From Nicotiana tabacum (Eukaryota; Streptophyta; Magnoliopsida; Solanales; Solanaceae): 64,000 nt of DNA. Under the pieces are notes generated by a model, which saw only the letters and a list, made by a program, of their open reading frames with translations, ran no database searches and was not told the DNA's origin. Where the stretch lies: contig NC_134101.1 of assembly GCF_000715075.1 (NCBI RefSeq), forward strand, positions 197,366,103-197,430,102, written 5' to 3'. Of this stretch, positions 1-12,289 are shown one piece after another. Within the stretch, counting starts at the first letter, position 1. Every line of letters starts with the position of its first letter. The position numbers were made by a program, and so were the translations under genes.

Positions 1-37
1 CTTCTCCAACATTCAAAAATGACTTGTTTATGGTGGT

Positions 38-225
38 CAGTGGCGAAGCCACATGGATATAAGGGTGGTCAACTGACCACCCTTCGTCTAAAAATTGCAC
101 TATGTACATAGGTAAAATATTATGTTTTAGAGGTATATAACACATATTGAACACCCTTTATCGAAATTTTTTTTTATTTTTTTTAAATTTGAACACCCTC
201 GGAGAAATTCCTAGCTTCACCACTG
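38..225. mobile_element. hAT-type MITE, 188 bp, with 8 bp TSD
   Basis: The ends are imperfect inverted repeats (CAGTGGCGAAGCCA at the left; CAGTGGTGAAGCTA is the reverse complement of the right end). The element is flanked by a perfect 8 bp direct repeat ATGGTGGT (30-37 and 226-233). An 8 bp duplication with CAG..CTG ends is typical of non-autonomous hAT elements. It has no coding capacity and contains an internal palindrome (GGTGGTCAACTGACCACC, about 65-82). A second copy of the family lies in the opposite orientation at 25175-25360. Confidence 0.85.
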
Positions 226-233
226 ATGGTGGT

Positions 234-1385
234 GGATATGGCATGAGGTCGGCCGTGCTAGATGAACTTCCAAAATCGATCATAATCACTCACCCCTTTC
301 CAAAATCGATCATAATCATTCACCTATTTTTTTTGTTTATTATCTGTTAATCTTGTTCTGATCGAGCTTCGTTTGGTCTAAGTGATGCAAAACTTAACTT
401 TAACTCCACAATGACAAAATATACGACTTTTAATCATTTTCACGATCTGAAAAAAGAAAATAAAAATAAAAATGGAGCTTCAGATTTTACAAGAAGGAGG
501 AATGAAGCCTCAGATTTTAAAAAATGGAGGAAGAGAGTACTTTAGAAGGAATAAATAAGAAGACACTTAATCAACCCATTTTGTACTGTTGGGCGTTGGG
601 AAGGAGGCATTCACGCTCCTGTACGTTGTGTTCCTCACGGGTCTACTGATTAGGATCAACTGACGCCACATGGACACGGCCAATGGTCAAATATATTTAT
701 TAGTTACGGGAAAAATGAGTTCGAGTGTTCAAATAAAAAAGTTGAAAATTTATGTATCGGCTTTTAAAACCCCGTCAAGTTTAAGTCGCCAGGAAACCAT
801 TCCGCCAAAAAGTAAAGCACCTCAAAAAATAACCTTTGAAATAATTCTTCCATCCAAAACTTTACTCATCCACTCCTCTTTTTTTGTTTTAGAAAAAAAA
901 TTAGTTGAACTCACATTTAGCTTCTCGTGAGTTAATTCAAATATTTTTTTTCAGTTTTACATATTTTAAAATTTTCAAAGTTTCATGCATGTTTAAAAAT
1001 TATAAGTATAATTTATTTATCATTTAAAATATAATTTTAATCCTTATTCATCGACCTAGAAATTAGAATCGATCAAGTTGATATCACCAATTAGTTAAAC
1101 ATGCAATTTAATTATGTGCTACACGTACGTTAGAACATTAAATTCATGAAACAAAAGCTGTTGAGGGAAGAAATATAATTTGATAAAACTTGTGGGCGGT
1201 CATCACAAAGTATAATAAACTAATGAGAAAATCAGCACAAAATAACAAAAACCGAAGAAAATCAAACTATGAATATGTCATATTTTAAGACAAAATATTA
1301 CTAAGAGTACTTTTCATTTCATGGTTTTCTTTTTCAATAAATCCAGCCCCCTCTCTTCTCCACACTATAAACATAAACCTTATTC
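234..1385. other. Upstream region of the glycosyltransferase gene, no gene seen
   Basis: AT-rich non-coding sequence between the MITE and the first exon of the GT47 gene. The short open frames here have no recognisable domain and low-complexity composition. TATAAAC at 1366-1372 is only 14 bp before the ATG, too close to act as a TATA box for that start. The true promoter is probably further upstream but cannot be placed by eye. Confidence 0.5.
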
Positions 1386-4300
1386 ATGAACCGGAGAGAA
1401 AGTTCAACAAATATGATTGTTTCATCTCAATGGAATCGTAGGTTCAAAAGTTCATTCATAAAACCAACTATTCTAGCTTTCATAACTTCAACTTTGATAG
1501 TATTCTACATTTTTTCTACCTTAAGACTTCTCAATATTCATCCTCATCAAACTCAGCTTGAAATAAAAACACCATTGGATATCAGCTCTTCTAATTTGAG
1601 AATTGTGGTTCAAGAAATACAGAAATATAACAAGCCAATCAAAGATGATGAAACTCTAACTCTTTTATTACCGAATTCTACTGTTTTGCCTTTGCCTGAG
1701 CCATTTCCAATTTCTAAACCGGAGCTTCAAGTCGGTTCAAGAGGTGAGAAACTTAATTGTTTTTACTTCATGTCCCCCTTTAGATGTCCTAAATTAATTT
1801 TGTTGAATTTTGACCAATATTTATGTTGCTACCTATCTTGCCTCAATGATCAATTAAACTTTAAGAAACACTAGTATAGGCGGCTAGACGCTTGTTGAAT
1901 TATGTCAAAATTGCTATTATTTCATGAAGTTTAGTCCCATCACATGAAAAAGCAAAATTAACCACTGTACTTTATAAATGATTAAAATCCAAATTTTTGT
2001 AGTTCTTTTATTTTTATCTGTGTAGCGGTGTTTGACTCAACAAGAAAAAAAAAAGTTTTAAACTTATGGTCTTTAACGTATTATAACATTTGTTGGGCTA
2101 TTAAAACATGTCGGATTAATTGGCCAACATGCTTATTTTCTTTTGTTTATCTTACTTTGTATTTTAGTTTCGTATTATAAGCTGGAATAAATAGCCAATA
2201 TATTCAAATTGGCCGACTGGTCTAAAGAAGGGAACAAGGAAAGGTTGGTAGATATCTTCTAAATTTTTTGACAGCTTCATTGAGTTGCCAATTCAAACTA
2301 AGGGATAAAGATGCAAGCAAAGTAGCATGTTTTGAACAGTGTTTTTATAATGCAGTTTTAATAAATAAATATATACCATGCGTTTACAAAATACTGTTTT
2401 ATTTACCAATAGTTAATTAACATACATTCTTGTTTTTTTTTTATCAGTTAAATGTGGTAAGTTGACATGAGTTAGTCACATGTAGTTTTCCCCTTTTTCT
2501 TCAATTCGTTAGAGAAGAATGAAGACCTCATACGATAAATGTCAAGTTGGGGGAAGGATAAGGGGTTGAGGAGGCTGACTTCATCTTCTCTCTTATTATT
2601 TTTCATATTATATACTAGTATTAATTAAATCATTTTCACAGTCCTACTTTTTCTTTTAATTAACTTCTGATGTTGAGTTTTGAACGGAAGTATTCGTCAT
2701 TTTTCAATAAAAGTCTAGCTTCTTCATCCTGCACTATTGCAGTTAGTTGCCATATTAGAAAATAACTCTTTCAAGAAATATATATACTATACTTTTTCAA
2801 GATTGTATTTTGTATACAGCCATCATAAAAGGTTTTGTAACTTCAGGATACTCGTAATTACCAAGATCACTTTAAGAAATCTTTTAGCGCATTGTATTTG
2901 TTTCTCAAGAAAATTCCAACCCCCTCCTCCCCCCCCCCCCCCCCCCACAAAAAAAATGGCTACAAAAATTAAATCAAAACCGAATTGGAACATCAACTTA
3001 AGCTGAATTTCTAAGCATTACGAGCATTTACTGGGGGTAATTGAGTATATTATTAGGTGGTTTGGTTTGTGTTTTCCTTGGTCTTGGATTAGTTAAAGAA
3101 CAATGAATACGATAAATTTATCTTAATTATCTCTTATTTGTTTCCTTTTATTTATTTTTAAATCACTTTCACAGTTCTACTACTTTTTCTTTTTCATTGG
3201 TGTTGTTGAGTGTGACGGGAAGGGTGGCCCGGGCGGCTAGATGAGTATCCTCTATTAACATATTAGTTGACTATTTTAGAAAATCATTCTTTCTAGAAAA
3301 ACATACTCTATAGGTCGCTCCATTTTAATTGGTACTATTTTCATTTCAATCTATACAGAAGAATATTGACTTACTTTTATATTTAAAATAATTTAATTTT
3401 AAACTTATTCATTATTAGCAAAAAAAGATAACAATTTAACTTTAAATTTTAAATCTTACATTTAATGACATGATTAATAGTAACATAAATGACATGACTT
3501 ACTTAAGACCACAAATTTAAGAAGTATTAAAGCTACATAAATATCATAGCATTTCAAATCACGAATTTTAAAAGTTCTTTTTTCTTTCCTTATCTGTGTG
3601 ACTAGTCAAATAGATAACATAAAATGCATAAATATTTTTAGATACTTTTCAGAATTATATCAACTTCATTTCTAGATATTTTCAACGGAGAATAGCGTTT
3701 TAGGCTCTCAGTTATTGGTCAATTTTGATTTTGATCATTGTAATATTTGACTAAACACATTTAACCTTCAATTTGTGCGAATGTTCAAGTTGAAAATCCC
3801 TCTCATTGCGTCTTAAAAGTTTGTAGAATTATTAATCGTTACATCATCTAACTACCTGAGTGTTAATATAGTTCTAAATATAATTTAAATAAAAAACACA
3901 CATTTTAATGTGTTTTAGAAATTATTAAGCCAATTTGGTTTAGAAGATATCCTGAGTGTTAATATAGTTCTAAATATAATTTAAATAAAATATATTTCAA
4001 ATGAAAATGGAATTTTGCTTCCAAAATTAAAAAAAAAACGATTTCGAACTTCAACTTGAGCTGAATTTATAGGCATTTCGAGCATTTACAGTGGGTGCAT
4101 GGGAGTACGTAATGATCATAATGACCATAAAAGCTAGTCTGATTTGTGTTTTCGTTATCTTAGCATATTTATAAATTTGCTTCATACGTTTTCAGTTAAA
4201 ACAACTTAAAGATGGTACTCCATTGTTTATTAAAACGTTATTGTCAAGTATTGCACTACTTATAAAACAAGTTTGTAGATAGCTTAGGCACATTAGGGTT

Positions 4301-6712
4301 AGGAAAGGTATCTTAAAAGACTTACCAAAACTCAAAAACAACCTTGCGATTAGAAAATAAATAGCATTCCGTTTTTATATTAACTTGGTCTCCAGAATTA
4401 AGATTAAAAGCACATTTAAAAGCTAATTTTAAACCTCAACCAAACTGAAACAATATCAACTTAAGCCCGATTAATTTCCAGCTTCTCAAGTATGTACGTG
4501 ATAATCACGAGTTTGTTTGATCTGTCATTTCCTTGTCCGTGATTGACTTTTTATTTTTTATGATAATTATGTATACATCAGGCTAAGGAAAATGTTAAAC
4601 AAATTTCAACTAAAATTGTCAATTCTAATATATAGATCAGCGCAACTATATATGATGGTGTATGCATATAATGTCAAGTTTATACTAGGTATATACGTAA
4701 TTGTATACTATATTTAGATAGCAGCAGCCGCTCATCATCATACATAGGATTCCATCAAAATGGACAATAATGTTATACTATATATAGTGTATATAAATTA
4801 AAATAGATTATTTATTTCCTTTCAGATCAGAAATTCGTGAAGAACAAAGACGTGTTTCATGACAAGGATCTCTTCCAAGAAGAATACAAGGAAATGAATA
4901 GAACCCTAAAGATATATGTGTATCCCCATAAGATGAATGACCCCTTTGCAAATGTGCTATTACCAGTTGACTATGAACCAGCAGGGAACTATGCAAGTGA
5001 GAGTTATTTCAAGAAAGCCCTTTATAAAAGCCATTTCATCACAAATGACCCCAAAGAAGCTGACCTTTTTTATCTTCCATTTTCTATAGCAAGTCTAAGG
5101 AATGACAAGAGGGTAGGGGTTGGTGGGATCCAAGATTTTGTGAAAAATTATGTGTTTGAGATAAGTGAAAAATACCCATATTGGAATAGGTCAGGAGGGG
5201 CTGACCATTTCTATGTTGCATGTCATTCTATTGGAAGGACAGCAATGGAGAAAGCTATTCATGTGAAGTTAAATGCTATTCAAGTGGTTTGCTCTTCAAG
5301 TTACTTCCTATCTGGTTATGTTGCTCATAAAGATGCTTCCATTCCTCAAATTTGGCCTAGAAAAGGAGTACATATACATTCTAAAAATGGTCCTTCAAAA
5401 AGGTAACTTCGGTTCGTTTTATTTGTTTTCTCTTTTTGCAAGAACTTTTGTTTAGATATATTTCAATATACCAAAAAGCAACACAAAGAAGGAAAGGCAG
5501 TGCGACTTTCAAATGCAAATTAATTAAAGATTAAAGAGTTGAATGCTAGTTTTCCGAATTATATTGTAATTCGTTTTGGGAATTAAGGATAAAGTTACTA
5601 AGTAGTAATTAAGTTAGTTTATGATGGAAATGAAAATTTTGTTTACGTGAAATTGAACCTATGGAATTCATTTTGGGAAGGATGTAGAATTAATAAGTTA
5701 GTGTGTGATAGAAATGACATCTTCGTTTAAATGAAGTTGAACATTTAGACAAACTGATCAAAACTATACCAAGTAATACGTAGAAGGAGTGTGCCATATA
5801 AACTAAGACATAAGAAATAATATATATTATAATTAATTCTTTGAAAAGTATCACTCCCTCTATCTCAATTTATGTGTCGTGCTTTTCACTTTGGACGTTT
5901 GTTTCAACAAGAATTTTGTTTTCTTAATTATAGTAAGTTTTTAATTCAAACATTCTCATTTTATCTTTAATGAATGACATGATATGTTTAAGGCCGCGAA
6001 TATTGTTGGTAAGTTATACACACTTCTAGTTAACCACGAAATTCAAAAGTTTTCTTTACATAAACTTAAGTCCAGTCAAATGAAGAAGCATAAAATAAAA
6101 TAATACGGAGGGAGCTGCTTATTTTTTTACTTCCCAATCATTATTTAGTTTCTCTTTTTCAGAAAAGGAAGATCACTAGATTATCCTTATGATCCTTTTG
6201 TCCTTTTTTTGGTAATATGAAACTTCAGGCAAAAGCTAGCCTTCTTCGCCGGAGCAATGAACTCCCGAGTACGTGAAAACCTAGTTCAAGTATGGCGAAA
6301 CGATTCCGAGATCATTGTCCACAGAGGCCGAATGAAAACGTCCTACTCGGAGGCGTTACAGGGCAGCAAATACTGTATTCACGCTAAAGGTTTCGAGATC
6401 AACACTGCCCGAATTGGTGACGCCCTTTACTACGGTTGTGTTCCAGTGATATTGGCCGATCATTACGACCTTCCATACACTGACATACTTAACTGGGAAA
6501 GCTTCTCCGTTATCGTTTCATCTCTTGACATTCCAATACTGAAGAAAATTCTTGAAGAAATAGAGTACGATCGGTACGCGGAGCTTCAAAAGAATGTAAT
6601 GCAAGTGCAGAAGCATTTTCAGTGGAACTCTTTTCCGAAAGATTTTGATGCTTTTCATATGGTTATGTATGAGTTGTGGACTCGAAGAAGCCATTTGAGA
6701 CAGATCTACTGA
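1386..6712 (+). CDS. Exostosin-family (GT47) glycosyltransferase, three exons
   Basis: Exons 1386-1743, 4826-5402 and 6229-6712 join in phase (GT..AG borders, phases 1 and 2) to give 472 residues, a normal length for plant GT47 proteins of the At3g07620/At5g03795 type. It is a predicted type II Golgi membrane protein: a basic N-terminus, one membrane segment at about residues 25-48, a variable stem to about 120, then the exostosin domain from about 145 to 425. Visible motifs are LKIYVYP (147-153), EADLFYLPF (197-205), YPYWNRSGGADHF (236-248), LAFFAG (315-320), KYCIHAKGFE (359-368) and GDALYYGCVPVILAD (375-389), which is close to the family's nucleotide-sugar-binding region. The family transfers sugars to cell-wall polysaccharides or glycoproteins, but acceptor and donor cannot be read here. 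The start is the first ATG and gives a good membrane anchor. No break was found, so the gene looks functional. Confidence 0.9.
2920..2946. repeat. Poly-C tract in intron 1
   Basis: A run of C broken by single T residues, followed by an A-rich stretch. It lies inside the 3.1 kb first intron (1744-4825) of the glycosyltransferase gene and may vary in length between individuals. Confidence 0.8.
3310..3610. mobile_element. Degraded Stowaway-like MITE in intron 1
   Basis: The segment keeps phrases typical of the Solanaceae Stowaway family: a start like CGCTCCATTTTAATT, a TTAATGACATGATT core, ACCACAAATTT, and GACTAGTCAAATAG near the end. Clean terminal repeats and a TA duplication are no longer visible, so the limits are approximate. 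A better preserved member is at 5854-6114. Confidence 0.45.
3855..3990. repeat. 39-40 bp direct repeat, 96 bp apart
   Basis: The segment beginning CCTGAGTGTTAATATAG is present at 3855-3894 and again at 3951-3990 with essentially no mismatch, separated by about 56 bp. It is a recent short duplication within intron 1. Confidence 0.85.
5854..6114. mobile_element. Stowaway MITE in intron 2
   Basis: It begins CTCCCTCTATCTCAATTTAT and ends with the complement of CTCCCTCCGTAT, the classic Stowaway (Tc1/mariner) terminal repeat. The interior has the family's TTTAATGAATGACATGAT and CAGTCAAATG phrases. It lies in intron 2 (5403-6228) and does not touch the splice sites. The TA target duplication is not clean, so this is an old insertion. 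Confidence 0.75.
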
Positions 6713-7086
6713 AAAAAATTGTTAAGCACTTGTATAACTAGGTGGTGAAAACCAATTTTTCATCCCGTCGAAGTACCACATGAATTGTTGGTATTGTTAA
6801 ATCTTTATGTCTTTGTAAATTCTAGGTAGAACATAGGTTGAGAATTGTTCATAGCGTTATTTATGTTCTGTTTTTAGCTATAATGGCAAGTACACTTGAG
6901 GCCAGACAGATATAACAGTTAATGTATTTATATTTTTTCTTCATTTGTGGTTTAATAAAGCTTACCGTCATTTGTAAAAAGTGGGATTTCATATTTATGG
7001 ATCGACAATTTGTCAGGAGTTCTGAATTAAGCTAAGTTATATTTCCTTCTCCTTTAACCTGTGTTGTACTCCATCAGTTTGGTTTC
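6713..7086 (+). terminator. 3' UTR and probable polyadenylation region of the GT47 gene
   Basis: Non-coding sequence after the TGA stop. An AATAAA at 6954-6959 is a candidate polyadenylation signal about 240 bp downstream of the stop. No other gene is visible before the LTR fragment that starts at 7087. Confidence 0.45.
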
Positions 7087-8256
7087 TGCAACGATCCGGC
7101 CGATCGTTCTGTGTGTTTGAGCCACGTTACATTACTTAATGCTTTCTGTATGTATGTTTATTATTTTGCGACTTGCGGAATTATTTAGCTTGGCTTCGGA
7201 AGGTTTGAGAGTGATTGGAGATAGCCTGTTTAGTCAAGTTTTTTCTAGGCCAAAAGTTTTTTTTTTTTTTTTGCCAAAAGCACTTTTGGCCAAAAATTGA
7301 GGTGTTTGGCCAAGCTTTTGGAAAAAAAAAAGTGTTTTTGAGGAAAAGCAAAAGCCGTTTTGGAGAAGCAGAAAAAGTTGATTCTCTCCAAAAGCACTTT
7401 TCTTAGAAGCGCTTTGAGAAAAATACACTTAGAAACAGTTTTCAAAAGCTTGGCCAAACACTAATTACTGCTCAAAAGTGCTTTTCAAATTAATTAGCCA
7501 AATACAAACTACTGCTCACCAAAAGTAAAAAAGTACTTTTGAGAAAAGTACTTCTCAAAATAAGCTGATTTTAGAAGCTTGGCCAAATGGGCTATTAGTC
7601 TCATTTTGGAAGCTTAAGTTATTAAGAGGTGACCAAGATTTGACTTTTGAATAGACGGTCTCATATTGGCGGTTTAGTGGTTCCAATAGGTTCGTATGAT
7701 GATTTTGGACGTAGGAATATGCTCGGATTTGGATTCGAAGGTTCCTAAAAGGTTTTGGCCCTATTTGCCGAAACTTGGTAATTCGAAGGTTTGGAAAGTT
7801 CATAGTTTTGATCGTAAGTTGACTTTAATATTATCAGATTCTGACTGTTGTTTCAGGACTTTGGATAAGTTTATTTTCTTGATTGAAACTTGTGTGTAAA
7901 GTTTGGGTGAAATCCAAAATGTGCAGGCATGATTAGATGTGCTTGTGGAAGTTGAAAAGTTTAGAAGGTATGAGTTGGATTTTGATCTTCGATTTGTGGT
8001 TTTGACGTTAATTGTGATGTTTTGAGCCTTGAAATAGTTTTAATTAGGTATCCGTACTTTTTGATATGATTGATCAGGGTCCCAGGAGGCGCGGGTGTGT
8101 TTAATATTGATTTCGGGCCATTTTGGTATTGTTGGGCAGTTCTGGTGCTGGTGTATCGCACATGCGAGCTTTGGTACGCAGGTGCGTGTAATGACTCGGC
8201 CATTCGTTTTGAGTTCTATCATTCCATTCTGCAATTTGAGACTTCGAGTGGCTACT
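7087..8256 (+). mobile_element. Gypsy LTR fragment (left copy), interrupted by a MITE
   Basis: It starts TGCAACGATCCGGCCGATCG, a decayed form of the TGTAACGACC(C)GGCCGGTCG end seen in the Gypsy elements further right. It then follows the same order of LTR phrases (TTTAGTCTC.TTTTGGAAGCTTAAGTT, GACCAAG, TTTTGGAC.TAGGA, ATATGCTCGGATTTG). It is cut at 8256 by the Athila element. A parallel but different copy of the same LTR family continues at 24501, so the two flanks overlap rather than join. No coding capacity. Confidence 0.7.
7221..7595. mobile_element. MITE inside the LTR fragment
   Basis: Inverted ends ATAGCCTGTTTAGTCAAG (left) and ATAGCCCATTTGGCCAAG (reverse complement of the right end) enclose about 375 bp. 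The interior is rich in CCAAAAGCACTTTTGG-type palindromes, as in common Solanaceae MITEs that start with GCC.GTTTGGCCAAGC. The target duplication is unclear. No coding capacity. Confidence 0.7.
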
Positions 8257-9539
8257 TGATCACGCCCAACTATGCCTTATAAAAAGGACTAAGCGGTCGC
8301 TGCAAATATAATCTGGTTCAAGTCCACAGTCGAATCCCACAGGGAGCTAATCTATTTACTATAACTTTTAACACTGCTAATGATAAGCTCAAACAATTCT
8401 CAGATGCAAGATTTTTTTAATGGATAATGAGTAGAATTTAGTTAACTAAGTAAAAATGACAATAAAACTAGCAATAATCAAGAGTAGAGTTAAATTCAAT
8501 GGTAAAATGGTCTAGGGTTATTGATTTCCCCAATTGTCGGATGAATTCCTGACACGTTAGCTATAATCTCGTCGTAACACTCTATATGGAGTATGAATTC
8601 TGGGCTACCGCAATTATCTCTCGATCAATTACGATAATTTACCAGAAGCATTCTCTCGAACTACTCTAGTTAACAATCTATGCAACTCAGAATTATCTCA
8701 CCAAAGCTTCGTTATCTCTAACCCTGCTTTTAAATTCAAGTAATTAATCTCCTATTTTATCCGAAAGTGGTATTGTTCAACAACAATCTAACCAAGTGTT
8801 CTTTCTCAAGCAACACAAGATAACTAGGCACAGTTAATCAAGGGCCCTTTTAATTAATCACAAAACAACACGTAGTTGAACAATCATAGAGTAAAAACGG
8901 CTCAATTATATCAAAACATAGTCAAGACTTCATCCAATAATTGGTTTCATCAACCCTAGATGACGGATTTAGCTACTTATACTAATAGAGAAAAATTCAC
9001 TATAGAAGTCATAATCAACAATGGAATTAAAAAGAAGAAGATGAAAGCTCTAAGGAAATTCTCTGTCTTTCTCCCGTGTTATTGCCTTCAAAATCTCTCT
9101 AAAAACAGTTATCCTTCTCTTCTAAGCGAATTAGGCTTCATATAGGTTTAGGTTAGTCGCCCTAGAAATTACATAATTGACCCTGAGTTATTGGCTTACG
9201 TCCGCTCGTTCGCAACCGTGGATTGTATCGTGGATCTGACCACGGATTTCGCCCAGTATTCTACCTCAGTGCGCGGTCAATCCGTGGCCGCGCACCTGCA
9301 GGGGACTTCGCCACTTGGTTTTCTTTCTCTTTTCGACCATGCTAACCTCTGATTGGCCTTCATGCTCTATATTGACTCCAAAACACTTTTTAGCTTCCTC
9401 ATAGCTCGGAGTAGCTCCTGCAAAACATAAAACTCTTAATTAGAGCATTTTGTTATCTTTTAACATTCAAACATTGATAAAGTGCGGCCAAATTAGAGTG
9501 TAAATAGTATATAAATTGCATAATTATAGTCTACTATCA
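8257..9539 (-). repeat. Athila 3' LTR (left copy)
   Basis: It matches 23221-24500 along its whole length, from TGATCACGCCCAACTATGCC to the CTACTATCA end. In the stretch I compared by eye the two LTRs differ at about one base in fifteen, so the insertion is not recent. It contains a CG-rich motif cluster at about 9195-9305. Confidence 0.92.
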
Positions 9540-11281
9540 ACACCCCACACTTAACCCTTTGCTCGTCCTCGAGCAATCAAACCACACTCTACAGAGGCCT
9601 AACTTCCCTAACTCGTCACACCAAGAATATTCCATATAGATTGAGTACATTAGTGTAACATCCACACCTCAAGAGTTGACTCCCGCGAGCCACACATTAT
9701 TCCTAACCGACTTTCTTACTCTAACTTAGAGGTCCGGACTTACCTCTCCTTCATGAATCAAGTGCATGCTCACAACAAAAGAGATTCATTCCACAATCAA
9801 CAAAATGCACACACACTGAGGAACTTCAATATAAACAGAATTCACTCACCCTCAGAAATGACATTCATATGCCACAAAAGATGCACCATAGTCATGCCCG
9901 TAGTGTATTGCTCTACTAATCGAGCTCATTTAGTCTAGTATCAAGTAGGACTTGATTTGGTTGTAATGTAGGCTACGAGACGGGTAGGATATATTTAGAT
10001 ATAAGAGTGACTACATCTCCCTAAGTACTTTAATACATATACTTTAACATTCAAACCCCACACTTATGTCAAACCATAACTCCACCTTCACATCACTATA
10101 TATTAACTCCATTCTTCTTTAAGCACACTTACATCAAGAGCCACCAATTATCAAGGAATATTTTTCACAACAACCCAACTATTTATTATTTTTTTTAATT
10201 CAAGTGGCTCTTACTTTATCAAAACAGTGCACCTTTCTCCTTATTTCATTAGTTCCACTCAAAAGCCAAACTCAGCACCCACACTTTAACTATTACAAAG
10301 TTCATAACTATTCAAGTGCTCATAAGAGTTTAAAAGGTACAAATAGATGGTTAATTCAAACAAATGGGTATATCTTGTAGTGTGGTTGCCAAAGAAACAG
10401 GATTATAGACTCAATGGGGTTAACTACGATACATAACAAATGGGTGGATGAAGTATATATATGGTTCAACAAGGAAATGCCTATATCACTTCCCAGACTA
10501 AACAAGACTACTATTTTGTTTTGCAGACATACGGGGCAAGTTCTCGACATCAAATGTCGTGCACAAAATACAACAAGCCTCACACACACATGGCACATGA
10601 CTCACTCCAGATTGGGTCATCAAACACTCTGATCAGGGTACTTAAGTCAAATTAAGAACATACAGTTTAAGGCATTCTTACAAGAGTCGACAACTGAGCC
10701 TAAGCGTCACACTAAAGTACCCTCTATATTCAAGGCATTACGACGTTAAGAGATCCTATTTCTATTTCTACCGATAGACCACAAGTTCCTACTAACAATA
10801 AAAAAAAAACTAACTACACCCGGTTCAAATGAAACCCTTGAAAAAGAATCGTGGCTTAAAGAAAAACCAAGGGGGAATCAATACACTACTACAAAAGAAA
10901 ATCTTTTTATGTTTTTTTTCTTCTTCGACTTTAGTCCCTCAAGAAACCCGTCAAATGATATCCATCGTCAGGACAAGTAGAAAATGATTATGTAAATAAA
11001 CTACGAAACTATTCTACATACAACATACCAACAAAGTATCCCTCACCCCACACTTAAAATGATGGCATGTTCCCATGTCACACAAATAAAGTAATGCGAG
11101 GTAAAGGAACTTCCCTGGAAAATCAGTCTTGATCGGAGACAGTGCCGGGGTCGAGATGACACACCCTCCCCAACGCACGCAGCCAGCCCATGATTTTCTT
11201 CTCCGACTTCGCATTTTGGGTGGCCAAGGCATCAACTCTAGTCCCCAATTCTGTGACGGAAGTGCGCAGCCCTGCCATTTC
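9540..11281 (-). other. Athila 3' non-coding region with polypurine tract
   Basis: No coding region recognised over about 1.7 kb between the env-like ORF and the LTR. Directly beside the LTR the minus strand reads AAGTGTGGGGTGT, the likely polypurine tract that primes plus-strand synthesis. The core AAGTGTGGGG recurs on the minus strand at about 10055-10066 and 11045-11056. Confidence 0.65.
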
Positions 11282-12289
11282 CTATTCTAAGGTTGTCATC
11301 CGTGTACTCCATCTTACTGCAGATGGTTTTTCAACCGCGGCAACTTGTTCCTGTGGGGGTGAGGAAGGCCCAACTTCCTTCTGCTCTTCATCGCTCTCCT
11401 CTAACGGCTCAGAATCATCACTATCAATTGTACGGGGCACCATTGTATCCTTCCGAATGGTCATTTTGTCTTCCCAGAACTTTGCTTCTTTCTTCACCTT
11501 GCCATCCACATTAGGGTTCTCTGGCACCCCTGTGGCCCGGCACAATCTAGTGACCAGAGAGGGGAAGAAGAACCCATAACTCTTCAGTGGTGAACGGATG
11601 AATATCTCAGACTGAATAACTTTGGTCACATCAAAATCATGGCCATTCACGAAGCACCAGATCAATGCAGCTCTCAGAACATTTACCTCAGTGGTGTTGT
11701 GGGACGGCAACAGTTGACTATTGATGACGTACAACCAACACTTTCCTTCAAATGTGAGTGAGGCTGAGTGTAACTTCGAGTTCAGCACAACCCACACTAC
11801 CTCTTTGTCTGGTACACAGATAGTTCTGAAAACATGTGCCAATATGTTGGTACTCGCTGATAAGTATCATAGTAATCCTCCTCCCCAGTGAATACATGCA
11901 ATCGATACACTCTCTTGATGGCTTCTATCGAGGCATTCACTCTTTTGGCGCACAGTGTAGATGTGATCTTCATGTTCAGACTTGTTGGCATAGAATTCCC
12001 TGACAAGCATCAAGTTACCCTCCTTCGGCACTTCGAAGAAGATGTCCAACCTGCGCCTAATCAAATCCGTATACAAATTAGGGCATTCAGCCTGGAGGGA
12101 TCTCCTGTCAACTCCCCTTTTCGGTATAGGCTTTCTAATAGCCTTCAAACTGAAATGGTCTTGGGCAGCTCTGGAGACAACCCAAGTGCGATCCAACTGC
12201 GATGAACTGGCTGGTGCCCGGGCCGGGGACGAGCCTCTATGACCACTTGACGAGGCACCGTTAGTGTGTCTTTTCTTTAAAGATCTCAT
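11282..12289 (-). pseudogene. Athila env-like / ORF2 'putative plant transposon protein', frameshifted
   Basis: Two overlapping minus-strand frames (11867-12289, then 11282-11842) form one broken protein downstream of integrase. This is where Athila elements carry their env-like ORF. The N-terminal part has a Ser/Ala-rich start and then RRLDIFFEVPKEGNLMLVREFYAN; the second has WCFVNGHDFDVTKVIQSEI and YGFFFPSLVTRLCRATGVP. These phrases are typical of the domain annotated as putative plant transposon protein in Solanaceae genomes. The C-terminus is acidic and low in complexity. I see no convincing membrane segment, so an envelope role is only positional inference. A frame change near 11850 breaks it. 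Confidence 0.7.

Larger units (their letters stand above)
2985..4545. repeat. Three diverged copies of a ~100 bp unit in intron 1
   Basis: Related segments occur near 2985-3085, 4045-4165 and 4445-4545. Each runs from an ATCAACTTAAGC-like start through GAATTT..AGCATT..GAGCATTTAC to a TGGTTTGGTTTGTGTTTTCC-like end. A similar pair lies near 2580-2680 and 3120-3210 (CACTTTCACAGT.CTACT core). Together they suggest the intron grew by segmental duplication. The boundaries are approximate. Confidence 0.5.

Noticed and set aside
147..350. Short open frame overlapping the left MITE
   Set aside because: Low-complexity translation of MITE and AT-rich sequence; no domain.
1366..1372. TATAAAC as TATA box of the glycosyltransferase gene
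   Set aside because: It is only 14 bp from the ATG, so transcription would start downstream of the start codon.
7221..7595. Exact target duplication for this MITE
   Set aside because: Flanking triplets (GAG and TAG) do not match, so no TSD is claimed.
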